Part shown: positions 35,101 through 46,642 of the stretch, in pieces | Layout of the letters: every line of letters begins with the position of its first letter | Numbering within the stretch: position 1 is the first letter of the stretch | Assembly: GCA_026874595.1 (NCBI GenBank) | Contig: CM049314.1 | Coordinates: forward strand, 72,304,300-72,368,299 | Direction: 5' to 3' | DNA length: 64,000 bases | DNA from: Sipunculus nudus | Lineage: Eukaryota; Annelida; Sipuncula; Golfingiida; Sipunculidae | Program-made: the position numbers and the translations under genes | Notes under the pieces: model-generated | What the model was told of the DNA's origin: nothing | The model's database searches: none | Seen by the model: the letters and a program-made list of their open reading frames with translations, nothing else

Positions 35101-35971
35101 AGATGAATAAACTTATTTATTAACAACGTGTTTATAAACACAGCAATTTAACAAACAAGAAAAGCTAGTAGGTTATATATATGCGGAGGTAGAAAGGTCA
35201 CTTTTTGCACATCGCCATTAGCAAAGCTCTGGCTTATCTGCCACGGAATGTGTTTTGGTTATTTTGGCCCCACATATTATAAACACGTTGATAGAAACAA
35301 AACAACAGCCTGTGTGCGATGATATTGACGTAATCTGGACTATTTTTATTAATGCTCCAAGGGATTACCTATAGTTTATGAAGGCCAGAAAGGTAATTTA
35401 GGTCCCATTAAACCTAAAATCCCATCAAGTCCCTTGAATACCTGAAAATAGGTGGCCCATGATAATTCCCTTATGGTAGGGTTTATTACAATTGTAAGGG
35501 CCAATTCATTAGAAATCCCTAAAACGCAAAGGGCATGATTTAACACGCCATGTAACAACGACTCAAAACAACTTAATATCTATTTTAATAACTAAATCTG
35601 GCAACTACAACATACATTGTTCACTGTCAACGGGTATTAATTTAATCGAAGAAAACTTACAATTCACGCAACTTAATTTTATCTTCTGAGGAACAGTAGA
35701 AAAAAAATATAATAAATAAAAATAATTAAAAAATTAATATGCTTTGAGTTTTTGTTTTCCCCCAGCAACCATGCGCACCCTCGCCGGCCCCGGTGAGAGC
35801 ATGATGTTAGACGGCAGCCAATCCCAGTGCATGAACGGGCGCTGTCTCCATACCAACGTGATCATCCAGCGACCCTGGGATCCGTGGAACTTTGATTTGG
35901 AGAGAGACTATGGACTGTTTTCTGTCGGTGATCGAGAGGTGCAATTTGAATACATCATCAGAATGCCGTAA
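29152..35971 (+). CDS. Secreted alpha/beta-hydrolase-like protein with an internal stop codon
   Basis: Six exons: 29152-29202, 29533-29581 (approximate 5' edge), 30274-30457, 30951-31108, 32527-32613, 35766-35971. All introns are GT-AG and the phases join without error to give 244 codons. Exon 1 is a signal peptide (hydrophobic, ending Val-Val-Gly-Gln). Exon 3 has VFIGYAGCTVRNQLSRHW-type sequence and a paired-Cys segment. Exon 4 has AHSSG (109-113), a nucleophile-elbow motif with Ala for the first Gly (Ser111 presumed nucleophile), and YFNLDGG (Asp145). Exon 6 has a Cys-rich region with Cys-Leu-His (His205). A Ser111-Asp145-His205 triad is inference. Codon 119 is TAA (31,021-31,023), where a Gln codon would fit by a single C-to-T change. 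Either the gene is freshly inactivated or this is a null allele or an assembly error. A second, clearly dead copy lies at 131-1,105. Substrate unknown. Confidence 0.78.
29811..29860. other. Perfect 16-bp stem hairpin in hydrolase intron 2
   Basis: The left arm at 29,811-29,826 (tgtatgcagacgtcat) is the exact reverse complement of 29,845-29,860, with an 18-nt loop. The duplex contains GACGTCAT, close to a CRE. Partial complementarity continues outward (ctgcatgtatgcag versus ctgcatacatacag). Confidence 0.85.
30466..30575 (+). repeat. Tandem duplication of about 55 bp after hydrolase exon 3
   Basis: Two adjacent copies of a unit starting tctcaagacat and containing gaaagagtggcggtttagag, 9 nt into intron 3. 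The pseudogene copy at the left edge has only one diverged unit, so the duplication arose in this copy. Confidence 0.8.
31109..32526 (+). other. Hydrolase intron 4
   Basis: Contains a repeat piece near 31,430-31,580 (aggactaatt..., G-rich) related to 42,370-42,430, and short open frames with no recognisable domain. No additional exon was identified. Confidence 0.5.
32867..32882. repeat. Poly(C) tract in hydrolase intron 5
   Basis: C homopolymer of about 16, immediately before repeat R2 alpha. Confidence 0.9.
32893..34997 (+). repeat. 2-kb noncoding repeat R2, copy alpha (inside hydrolase intron 5)
   Basis: Direct copy of 37,925-39,957 (R2 beta). It starts catcaggacattatttt and ends near aacgctgcccattcac...ctttagaaagaaag. 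It includes a poly(G) run at 33,347-33,358. No coding frame is conserved between copies, so it is presumably a non-autonomous mobile element or a segmental copy. It accounts for most of intron 5; the rest (34,998-35,765) shows nothing recognisable. Confidence 0.75.
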
Positions 35972-36034
35972 TCGGAAGGGATTTCCCTGGATTCTGGTTC
36001 GATGACAGATGTATGAAGGCAAAGAATTAAGCAC

Positions 36035-36040
36035 AATAAA
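36035..36040 (+). terminator. Polyadenylation signal of the hydrolase gene
   Basis: AATAAA 64 nt after the TAA stop at 35,969-35,971. Confidence 0.6.
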
Positions 36041-36350
36041 GTCTGCTGATTTTAACCAAAGGTCATCTTCATATTAATATATATCATTGTGAATTATTGT
36101 CTCGATACTGTCATAATTTTATTTTTTTTTTTCGCTATCTGTTGTTATATACATGTATATAATATCATTATACAGCATGTGCATTGTTTGGTTGTCAATA
36201 TATGCAGCTGTTGTATTAATTGAGGTTTGCAATATATATATTTATATCTGTATAAATATGTATATATATATATATAGATAAATGAATTGCCATGCTGGTT
36301 CATTGTATGTAAAATGGAACATGAATACACAGAAAGACTGTTCACTGTCG

Positions 36351-36420
36351 ATGGGAATCGAACTCATGACTTTACGATTGCCGGTCGCTTGCTCTATCCA
36401 CTGCGCTACAGCAGATCCCC
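36351..36420 (-). repeat. tRNA-like sequence / SINE head
   Basis: The minus strand reads ggggatctgctgtagcgcag, giving an A-box (TAGCGCAGTGG...AGAGC), and later a B-box (AGTTCGATTCC). The anticodon stem pairs poorly, so this is more likely a tRNA-derived SINE head than a functional tRNA. Confidence 0.55.
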
Positions 36421-36469
36421 AACCCCTCTGTGTATTTGCACACGTTTATAGGAACCAGCGAAGTAAATA

Positions 36470-37740
36470 AACGCCATAGGTCTAACTCACATATAGCCAG
36501 CAAATTAACATGACACATCTAAACCCTATATATGACCACGACCATGGGATGATCTTATAATTAAAGATATTATAACTACACGTAAATTAATCCTTGAAAA
36601 CATGCACTTTACAGTTTAGAAGGTCAGCGAATCTGCTTTTCATAAGGTAAACATGTGCTCAAAAGAGCACTTATCACCGCCAACTGTGTTTTTAAATCAC
36701 GTGCAAATTTCAGTGACTTTTTTTTCAAATGGCCATGTAATTATTCCAGACATTGGAAATTTAGCCTTTCAGTTATCTCATACATAAGAAACAGACATGC
36801 GCACGGACAGACCAAATTTTCATAGTGTATTGGCACTACGATATGTATCAGAACAAATAAATCCCGTCAGCCTCTCCCTTCGGATATCTCCTCAAAATCT
36901 GTTTAATCTGTTAATTTTTATTTATTACTGACGGACTGTCAAATGACATGGATGAAAAATAATCTCCATTTCCCAAAATTCTACTTGACATATTTGTAAA
37001 ATACTGGAGTACTCAGGCCAAAACGGCACTGACCTCGATCACAAATGACGTCTTCACAAGGAATAATGACAAATAAATCACCGTGTCGGCTTTCGAGAGG
37101 AGAAGTTGCGACTGTGTATTCAATGAAACACCACTTCGTGTTTTTTATATTGTTTTTTATTTTATGATTGCTAGTTGTGGCGTATAATACAACGTCTGCG
37201 GGTTCAAGTTTTTATACATATATACGCCAGGACATGACATAAAGCTGAAAGATAGTTATAAGGCATTTGGTGTTCTTGACGTAAATAGAACACGAGGTCA
37301 ATAGGGCCTCAATTTCGCGTTGAATGAATTGACGTGTCTGGGTAAATATTTACTTTATATATGATCTCCTGAACCCGAGTGTTGACATCGGGAAGCGGGA
37401 TCACTGCCATCGCCCTTGCAAAAGCATAGAAATTCGTGATTAAATGTTGTTACATGCCATGTCCGATTATGGGGAAAATGTGTTGCTTTCCGTGTTTACA
37501 TGTGTGATCTGAAAGTCATAATCAAGCTGGGGATTATGTGTGCTTAAATCAGTACAATAAAAAAATAATACATATATGTGCAATATATAATACAATTATT
37601 TCGCGATTACGGATATATATTCATAATTCCTTAAAATACAAGAATACACATCCAAACAACACGCATACGGAGATAAGGGATTCAAGGCAAAGTATATGGA
37701 CGATATATTAACACAGCGTAAGCTAGCACTCATATGTCAT
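36470..37740 (-). repeat. Inverted-repeat arm (R3 extended), right
   Basis: Reverse complement of 25,206-26,480. Beyond 37,740 the match continues into 23,450-23,862 (through R2 beta up to about 38,130). This arm is therefore the uninterrupted ancestral arrangement and lacks the ligase fragment present at 24,466-25,205. Confidence 0.75.
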
Positions 37741-37924
37741 TGCGCCGGTGCGCATGGTTTGGGAATTTGTAAAGTCAAATGCATGGAATTAGAATGGACT
37801 CGTATATACCCGAGTACATTTAATGCGTGAACTGACGTTCGTACATCGGACATGACGAGAATGCTCTGAAATGTTTTCTTATTTTTAATTGTCTCCAAAT
37901 AGTTCCCAATAGTTGTCCTCAAGA

Positions 37925-39957
37925 CTCAATGGTTCATCAGGACATTATTTTTTCTTAAGTGTTTAACTGTCATGATTCAGATTTTCGTGTCTGTGGCAGC
38001 CCAGTTGGATTGAGTCTATCAGATTTAAACGAGAATTAGATGTATGCAATCATCAAGCGATCAATGCAAGGATCCCTCTCCCCCAGTCCCGCAACTGAGT
38101 GATAATGGGGAAGGCTATGGTGAATAACCAAGGGGACTAGATCAAAACCAAAATAAATATCAGGTGCAAATTATGGTCTTGGACAATGTGCCCATAATTT
38201 CAGCTTGTCAAAGTCAGCTATATTCGAGATGTAGGACAAATCGAAAGGAAAAATGGAAATCGATTTGCTACACATGGGGTGACCTGGGTAGGTCCACTTA
38301 CAAATTTTCATTTTGCTACACAGATGAAAATATAAGTCCTAGGGGGGGGGGCTTGAATAACTGATTCCTTAAATGAGTGTCATTATTCACAATGTCACCA
38401 AATATCAATTTAAATTTTCGTGCAAGGTTTTGAACACACATACATTTTGCGAGTAGTAGCAGATTAAATATATTCACACCGTATAATAGTACACTACTTG
38501 TCACAGTTATAAATCATAGCTTGTGGTTTTTCAAATGAATATGCCAAAATTAACCAGGATCATACAATAATGCCTACATAAACATAATGTTTAAGTATCA
38601 TCATTAGGGAAGGTGCCTCAGATCTCATCTAGTAGATAAAATAGACCTGTGTAAGCATAACATGTATAATATTATTATTTTCCGGGTCTTACAGTTGAAT
38701 GGCATTATAATAATATATTGTATTAAGTTATTCCCGATGCATCCACGAATACATAAAGCCAACAGCTACAATCTATCAATTATGTCAATTTATTTTCTGT
38801 AATCAAATAATAGACAATTCACTTTGTTCTTCTGTTCTCATTCACGTACATAACATCAGACCATATGAATCTATAATTTACTGCATGTGATCAAGTCTTA
38901 CTCTTCCTTTCTGCACACTCATCCTTGTTTGGGATTTCAAAGGTCCATAAGAAATTTGATATTCATTCCTTTCCATAACCTATGTGAATGATAATAAATT
39001 CGTCATTACGCAAAAACAGTTTCCTACTTAGCGTGTTAAAGGGACTATTCTGATATCTGACAGAGTCAAACAATGATATTTATAAACTGTTCAATCACCC
39101 CTGTCTACCTAATTTTTCGCGATATTTCTTTCAAATATATAATATTATGTTTACCACTACAAATAAGCTTTTATAACACAGGATGTAGGTGGCGATATAT
39201 GATACATTAAAAAAGCATGACATAAATATATTTACTTTGAGACGCCGGGGACGGTGTTGACTTGTCTAGAAAGATGTGCGACAATGATGGAGTCAGTTCA
39301 AATGGCAATAACTGTTTATCTAGTGATGTGGGAGGGGCGTAGCTATGACGTAACAAACATTTGACGTATTAACACCACTGTGACATAATCTTAATAAATC
39401 GTCAATCAAATGTAGTTTTAGTCCGTCATCTTAGGTTGTCAATCATATGAAGAGTATTATTTTACTGTTGGATAATCATCACATTTGTCTTATTTATTTG
39501 GGTAATATAAATAAGCTTTAGTGTATTATATAAACATTTTCACGAAAATCAGCTGGACAGGCTGTTGGAATAGAGTAAACAGAACCAGAGGTTTGTAAAT
39601 AACAACAATTCCATCCCACCCCCCTCCCAGCAGCAGGAGCTTTTTAGTATGCACCCAACCACCTTGGTTCTCTTTATTTAACATGATTGTCAACATGGAC
39701 ATGTGGACAGTGTTTATATATACAACTTATATTTAAAGACACTCGCATTCGTCAAATAGAATTCACAAGAACTTTCTGAAGGTAAAAAAAAATAACTAAA
39801 GGTCATTAATATAAACCTCGAGTAAGAAAATGAATATATGAATAGCTGGCTGGCTCTAACTACCTATATGGTGTCGAAAAATAGTCTTTATATTTGACAT
39901 CTGATCTATTAACGCTGCCCATTCACCTACCTTTAGAAAGAAAGAATTTATGTGATT
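37925..39957 (+). repeat. 2-kb noncoding repeat R2, copy beta
   Basis: Direct copy of 32,893-34,997 with a spacing of about 5.0 kb, including the poly(G) run at 38,342-38,351 and an extra insertion near 39,290-39,380. It ends exactly where the Penelope-like element begins. Confidence 0.75.
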
Positions 39958-41930
39958 CCGTGCATGCATTCTGACGAGTGTTTCTGTTGAGAAAAATGTT
40001 CTCCAACCGGTATGTTAATGTCTTGCGCTTCAATGGACTGTCTGTGGCCATTAATTCTGAGACTTAGCATGAGCCTTGTTTTGCCTATATAAATGACATA
40101 TACTACACCTTTACTAGTGTCCCTGAATGGTGTGTTTGGCACCATGGATAATTAGTATTCGTTGCGGAGGATGAGCTGGTATGTGCGGCAGCGCGGCCTT
40201 TTACACGGGAATGTGCCGTTGGTGTTATCATATTTGAAGCTGTGATTTTTTACTAAATTTTTTATGTAGATTATAGGGTTGTTTAAATGAAAGAAGCTGT
40301 GTGTCAGGAAAGAGGGGTTTTAATGTTGCGTCTGTGCGTGATTAATTCCTTTTAGAGGTTTTAGTATACGTGGATGATATGTCGTAACTAACGGTGTGCG
40401 AGGTTTTCTATCATGATTTTGGGAGCTAGTTGAGAACTGCATGTAATTTTAGTGGCTTTTCTAATTTGTTTTTCTACTGTTCTCTGTTTGTACCCCATAT
40501 TGATAACAATATTTTGTTGTTTCGCAATTTCAGATTATAAGATATCAGATTTGTCGGAACATATCCAATTGTATCTTAACGTTTGGTTGTAAATAATGGA
40601 TTTACCCACATGGGGTGGGTGACAACTAGTAGGACGGACATAATTATATCTATCGGTAGGTTTGCGCTATATAGATGTATGTAGGTTGCAATCTGTTAAT
40701 TTGATTGTGGTATGAAGAAAATAAATCTTATCTACGGAATACTGCATTTTGAATTTTATGTCAAGGTGAAAATTATTGAAATCTCTTTCAAATTGTATTA
40801 AGTTTTTACGACCCTGATGCCAGATAAGAAAGATATCGTCGATGTAACGTAGGTAGAGTAAAGTTTTAAATGTTGATTAAGAACATTTTCTTCCATGGAA
40901 ACCATTAATTTGTTTGCATATTGTAGCGCCATGGGTGTACCCATCGCCGTTCCCATCATCTGAAGAAAAAAAAATCTCATTGTTGAAGCTAAAATGATTA
41001 TGGGTGAGAATAAAATCTGCTAGTTTTTTTACGACTGATGGGGCTGTCGCGTTTTTGGTATGAAATTTTGTGAGTAATTTTAGGATGCGGCAAGCCGGTC
41101 ATTATGGGGATATTAGTGTAAAGGGATTCCACATCAAGAATTGCTTAGATAGAATGTCAAGAAATCTTTGGTTTCTCGTACGTAACTGCTGGAATTTTGG
41201 ACAATAGGTTTTAAACATGATTCTACAAAACCCGATATTTTTTTAATGAGTGTACCCAATCCTTAGATGATGGTAGACCAGGGTTGTTTTTTTTGTGTGA
41301 AATTTGGGAAGTGTATAAAAGTAGCCGGGTTTAGGAATACATGGGATTAATACGTTGATTTTATGTTGTATTTCTTAAGGGAATGTTGAGATTAGACCGT
41401 TTGTTTCTTGCAAATATTTTACGGTTGGGTCTTTCTTTCTGTTTTTTTTTTTATAAAACTGATGATTATTAAGTGTCCGATACGCTCCTTTTACATAGTC
41501 ATTCTTATTTTTTTATGACAATGGCTATCCCTTTATCGGCAGGTCTGATAACAATATCATTATTATTCTGTAATTCAATCATTATTCTGCGTTCACTGAT
41601 GGTTAAATTATATTCTGATTTGGCTATTTTGTCTATAATTTCATGTCTAATCCTGCTCCTGAATGTGTTCATGTATGATTCTAATTTTTTTATTCTGCCC
41701 GGGTAAAGGTGTTATTATCTGTTTCAGGTTTTTTATCCGTTTGTGTGTGTAGTCTGCATGATGCATCCGTGTTCTACTAAAATATTCTGCCAGGCGGAGT
41801 CTCCAGTAAAGTCTTTTAGATAAACGGTCAAAAGAATGGGACAGTAATGTTTTACAATGGTCAAACATTCAATATACTTGATAGATATACTGATCATTAA
41901 TAAATTGAAATATGTTAAGTCGCCCAATTT
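39948..41930 (-). mobile_element. Penelope-like retroelement with RT and GIY-YIG endonuclease, decayed
   Basis: Minus-strand frames, in order, give an N-terminal region (41,647-41,868), the family motif Val-Ile-Arg-Pro-Ala-Asp-Lys-Gly (about 41,521-41,560), the RT motif Gly-Thr-Ala-Met-Gly-Thr-Pro-Met-Ala with Tyr-Ala-Asn (40,921-40,960), then Met-Glu-Glu-Asn, and finally a GIY-YIG-like endonuclease with Val-Val-Tyr-Val-Ile-Tyr and Ile-Gly-Lys-Thr followed by Arg-Ile-Asn-Gly-His-Arg (about 40,000-40,110). The usual Cys-rich linker and the RT catalytic Asp-Asp box are not intact. Frameshifts and stops make it non-functional. Element order (RT then C-terminal GIY-YIG) is diagnostic of Penelope-like elements. 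Confidence 0.85.
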
Positions 41931-42039
41931 TGTTTTATGTTGTAATCATAGGTAAATGCAGGGGAAATCTATGGACTCCACACTAGAAAAAGCAATTCAC
42001 GAGTTTATACTTATGGGCTACCGATAGTAGAGAATCCGA

Positions 42040-42560
42040 TGTGGAATGTATACCATGATAAAATCGGTCACAGGGAAAATTAATTACCAGGCGCAAACGT
42101 ATCACTTTAACAACTTTAACTTAGACCCAAAGATCAGGGTTTTTTTTAAAATTAGCCATATTGGAGACATTACGCAAACAAGGGTACAAGAAAGAAAAAA
42201 AAAGAAAAATAAAAGTAATCAGGGGGTTTGCACTCGATGGAATCGACGAAACATTCCCCAAACTGGATACAGAAATAAAGTCATCATTACCTATGTACCT
42301 GCCCTCCACATGGCAGGGGCAGATTCAGGATTTTGGGGAATTGAGGGGGGGGGGGGTGGTCATACCAAAGAGGACTAATGTCAAAGCCTAGAAAAACGGT
42401 CCCCAGGTACAGAAAAGGGAGGGGGGGTCATGACAAAAATTTTGTCTGAAACCCTTAAAAAAGGTTGCGGCGGCTGAAAACCGTTCCCCATGGACCCCCC
42501 CCCCCCCCCACACACCTTGATCCATTGCTGCCACGGGATAGGGTTAAAGGGGGATTTGTA
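42040..42560. repeat. Repeat-derived DNA with poly(G) and poly(C) tracts
   Basis: The agccatattgga...acaaa stretch (42,150-42,190) is related to R2 near 33,175, and aggactaat...cccaggtacagaaaaggga to the hydrolase intron-4 piece. G run at about 42,344-42,356 and C run at about 42,497-42,509. Short open frames here are low complexity and not called. Confidence 0.5.
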
Positions 42561-42579
42561 TACCATTAGGACTCTGAAA

Positions 42580-43740
42580 GAACAATTGGTTCAATAAATG
42601 GAATTATGTTTTATCCCAGGAATGTTGCACACAATGAATTAAGATAAATAGTTAAATGCTGTCATCGTTTGTGATTATAGTTTTCTCACCTTTATTTAAT
42701 TCTCAAATATTATTATCAAGTGTACAAGTTTGTTCCTTAGAAAATCAGGTCCTAAACTGTAAAAGTAAAGAAAATATAGAGACCATTACGAAATTAAAAA
42801 ATAGTAATAAAAGCTAGAGATAGCAAGTTTTGTAATACTTAGTGGAAGAACTAAGCTTACTGAATATATCAGGGTTGCTCAATATCCTTCCAAATTTATT
42901 TTATTTATTTATTCCGATTTCATAGTTTAATTTGAGGTCTCGAAAGCGCGCAGAAACAAAAATCCAAGATAATTAATAATTAATAATATTTATTCATTTA
43001 ATACCGCGCCAATAGCCAGCACTCAGTGCTGCGCAGTGGCGCCATAACATGTGTAGATACAACATTTAATGATAAAAATTTAAGGAAAACAACTATTTGC
43101 TTCGGGAAGAAAAAATAAAATTTAAAGTATCATGCAGGATATGTTAAAAGTTCATGATGTTCCCATTACATATATAACCAAATGTAGGCATAGTTTATAA
43201 AGAGCAAAACTATAAATTTAAAAATGCAGCCCGAAATAGGTATGTTTTCATTTGTCTTTTGAAACTGTTATAATTATCCCACATGCGGATAGTGGGTTAT
43301 TCATTCCATAATTTTAGCGCAGCCACTGAAAAAAGAACGATCACCATATCTTCTCGTATAAACAGCTGATTGACACAGAAGATTCTGGTCAGTAGAGCTT
43401 AATCACGTGATGGCTGCACAAGCTCAGCAAGGTGGCTTGGAGCACTACCGTTAATATGTATGACACAAACCACTTTAAACTTATTCTCTGTGGCCCAGGC
43501 AGCCGTTGGAGATGCTGTAGGATATCTGAGATGCTTTCTCGATTACTTTTCCTTAATACAGTCCTGGCTGCAGTGTATGGTACACGCTGAAGCTTCTTCG
43601 TAACTGATGCCGGGATATTGATCAGGAGCCAGTTACAGTGGTCAAGCCTAGATGTAATAAAGTCGTGCATGAGTTTTTTTTTTTCAGTTGTTAGGAAATC
43701 TGCAATGGTTCCATACATCATTCATTCGATTTATTAATTA
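42580..43740 (-). mobile_element. CR1/L2-like LINE remnant B
   Basis: Minus-strand frame 43,389-43,721 shows the family signature Phe-Ile-Thr-Ser-Arg-Leu-Asp-His-Cys-Asn, then Lys-Leu-Gln-Arg-Val and Thr-Ala-Ala-Arg-Thr-Val, and Leu-Pro-Gly-Pro-Gln-Arg, i.e. the RT thumb region and downstream. The 5' part is truncated. It shares its 3' noncoding part with remnants A and C but sits at a different place, so it is an independent insertion. Confidence 0.8.
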
Positions 43741-44829
43741 AACACAATGGAGGATCTCAACCGTAGACACACATTTTCTCTTCTGCCACGCTTCGAAAAT
43801 GCCGTAATGTTTTTTTTTAAAAAGGACGCGAAAAGTCACATGCTAATGCGGATCATTTTAAACATTTCCCCATCTCATAATGAAAGTGCAATACGCTAGT
43901 GTGTAACATAACGCTGAAAACAACTTAAATCCTGGCCCTCAGACTCCAGCGTATTATTTTAACTTTACCACCTGCATGGACTTATATTCTTATAACAATA
44001 AGCGTTATTGCCGACATGCACACGCCGATGTCTGACGCCATTTGATCACGGGTACACGCAACTAGTTTGCTTAGAAACCCGCGTCAACTATTTGATATCA
44101 CGTACTCCATACGATTTGTGTGTCCTTCTAGAGAAATTTTCTTGTTTATTGCTTTGAGCGGCCCGGTTAACCTCTGACTCTTAATCTGATCGTGTTGTCG
44201 ATTTAGCGTCTCCAAATCTGTGCTGCTGTGCAATCGCACCCCTAGGCCATTCTCAAGGTTGATTCGACAAGTTTCACGTCAATTGTTATAATAAGGTCAC
44301 GTTGAAGTCTAACGTTCCCGAAACAAGGGAGGTACATTCATTCCAGTCGTTTTGAATGAGAGCGAACAACACGTGAAGCGATAAATTACCGCTTCATTCA
44401 AAGAATCATTCGCAATAAGCGTGTTGGTACGGTACATTCAAGTGTCAGATTTCCGGGTTGACGATTCTTCCAGCGATAGCAGTCTTTGCAGGCGGGATAA
44501 CTTGCATTTTTATGTCATATATACCAGTATATTAAACAACTGTCATATTATACTGTCACAATAAAACCAAAGTTCATCTGACCGTGCAACTCGTTGATTA
44601 CGGATAATTTGCAAATGGTTAATTGGAGCATCATTTCAGCTGTAATTAGTTTCTTTGTTTGTAGGCAAATTATGGGAATATTGACAAACGCCGTATGATT
44701 TGATAGACACAAAGGCATTCAAGCGGGAATGTGGAAAAAAATACTCCTTCATTGTTTTATTATTATTATTTCAAGGAGGACCTATAAATTAAAAGAAATA
44801 ACAAGTAAAATTAGTTACAATAACTTATA
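43741..44829. other. Intergenic DNA, nothing recognised
   Basis: No gene, RNA or clear repeat was recognised by eye. Base composition is slightly more GC-rich than its surroundings between about 43,980 and 44,480. Confidence 0.4.
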
Positions 44830-45010
44830 CAAGGCATTCTCCATGGCTTGGATGTTGGCGCTCGGGAGTCAGAAAGGGTGAAGGAAACCGGTAGACCCGT
44901 AAAACCCTCCGACATTGGACGGGCAACTACAACCCACTCTCATAGCCACGCCGGGAATCGAACCCGTGTCGCCAGCAGAGAAGGCCGCCGTTATACCACT
45001 CAGTTATCAA
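44830..45010 (-). repeat. tRNA-derived SINE, best-preserved copy
   Basis: The minus strand begins ggccttgataactgagtggt (A box), followed by a good B box (GGTTCGATTCC) about 35 nt further on. A tRNA-unrelated body with gtgggttgtagttgcccgtcc and ggtttccttcaccc then follows. Copies at 2,500, 13,330 and 57,650 share the body. The pol III promoter boxes are both close to consensus here. Confidence 0.8.
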
Positions 45011-45054
45011 GGCCTCAAACCTGAGGTGGATACGCCACGACACAGTGCACAATT

Positions 45055-45960
45055 TAATTTGCTGAATATACCACCAGAGGGATCATACAAGTCACGTGAT
45101 ACTGGACAATGCGATATGACCGCGGCCACACCACAACAAGCAAAACCGCATTGCACGGATTTTCCTCGTTCGATTTGTAGACAACGGCATAAGTAAACCT
45201 CTACCTGTAGGAAGGAGAGGCGCGCAATAGGTTGTCACGTGATCCTACTTTTCCCCCACTTATTCCAACTTTGTTTGCCTCTCTCTTATTTTTCTTACAT
45301 TTTCGTTGAACATTCATATTCTTATGCTTCTTTTCCTGCCTACATTTTTGTGTTGAACTGTAACATGCAGTGTCAAAATGCTGTGAAATAGTGTAAAATT
45401 GACCTTGTGTTATTGTAAAATAATTTTCGTAATTTTGTTCATCATGTGATCTGAAAGCAGTAGATAAAACCTGGGGGCCACACTAATTATGTTTAAATGG
45501 GAACTCATTTATCACTTTTTTTTAATTTCACTTTCGTTCATCAAGAATAAGCATGAATTTATAATGTTGTAATGTGTGGATGTAGTCCTAATTTGTGTTA
45601 ATTTTCCTTTCATTTTTCCTACTTTTATTTTACTTTTTCAATATTTCCGATCCTCCTTTCGTCTTACTGCAATGCCAGCCTATTACAGGGGCTGTGAGCT
45701 TATTTTTATATTCATATTTAAGAAAAATTTTGTGGATGGGCCATTTTCAAAACCATCCTTTCATTGTTCATTGTTTTCTTTCTGTCATTTAAAAAAAACT
45801 GAAATCTTTTGCCTATGTGAGAGATTTGTACCTGATTTTATAATTTTTACCATGGCCTTATACCCTAGGTCGGATAATATAAGGCCGATTCCCCTTTATC
45901 GCTCAGATCAGAGCGTCGGGAGAAGGCTTCCAATGGTCGCTTGGCGATTGTTTATATCTA
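45055..45960 (-). repeat. Dispersed element R5, inverted copy
   Basis: Reverse complement of about 47,990-48,840 in patches (cacggattt...tcgatttgtaga; ctacttttattttac...caatatttccg). The terminal part (about 45,850-45,960) resembles the start of R2. A 132-codon open frame at 45,576-45,974 lies entirely within this repeat and has no recognisable domain, so it is not called. Confidence 0.6.
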
Positions 45961-46566
45961 GTTTTTTAACATAAATTCTTTTGATTAATTTGATGGCGTA
46001 GACCTATCCGTGTTCGGCAGGTATTATAAACTTTAATTAAAATGTTATACAGGCAATATGTAAATAAATCTCCGCTACGTGTGGGCCACGTACTGTCTTT
46101 TTTTATGTGGGGAAAGTGATGCTTATTAATTATATACCTCTTTGCTGACAGAACACACATGCGCATAAGGCTCATAAAGCGGCGTCATATCATTCTGTTA
46201 CGTGCCAAATAAGGCTGGAAATAATGGTGCAGTATATTTGGGATTGTTATGGCCAAAAATTTTTGCAAGGTAATTGATGTTTTCTCTCACCAAACGGAAT
46301 GAATGGTCAACTGACATGTAGCCAGAGGGCGAACAAAGACCCAGAACGACTAATGACAGAACCTAAGAAAAACTCTTAACAAAGGGTTGCGGCGGATCCG
46401 CTTCTGCATGCAACAAGAACGTGTTACAAGCCAATTAAGAACTATAACTATTAGCCATAGGGACTTCTGCTTCAACTAAAAATTTTACATGGGCCTTGTT
46501 TACAGATAAATTGTGAGGCGCGATAGATAGAAACCTAGTCCCGAAACTTCCGATATAAAATCTCCT

Positions 46567-46642
46567 GACAAGCCACCCCCCCCCCCCCAAAAAAAAACAC
46601 CAAAAACTATTCACCCACCCCCCCCCCCCCGCCCCAACGCCC
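46567..46642. repeat. Paired poly(C) tracts
   Basis: Two long C runs separated by an A-rich spacer. From 45,961 to 47,990 otherwise only repeat fragments are seen, for example 46,320-46,400, related to 42,370, and 47,150-47,340, inverted relative to 2,020-2,210. A further C run lies near 47,397-47,407. Confidence 0.85.

Noticed and set aside
36351-36420. Functional tRNA gene
   Set aside because: A and B boxes are present, but the anticodon stem does not pair and the 3' context resembles a SINE, so it is listed as a SINE head.
45576-45974. 132-codon open frame, plus strand
   Set aside because: Lies inside dispersed element R5, is low complexity (Phe/Ile-rich from T-rich DNA), and is not kept in the inverted R5 copy.
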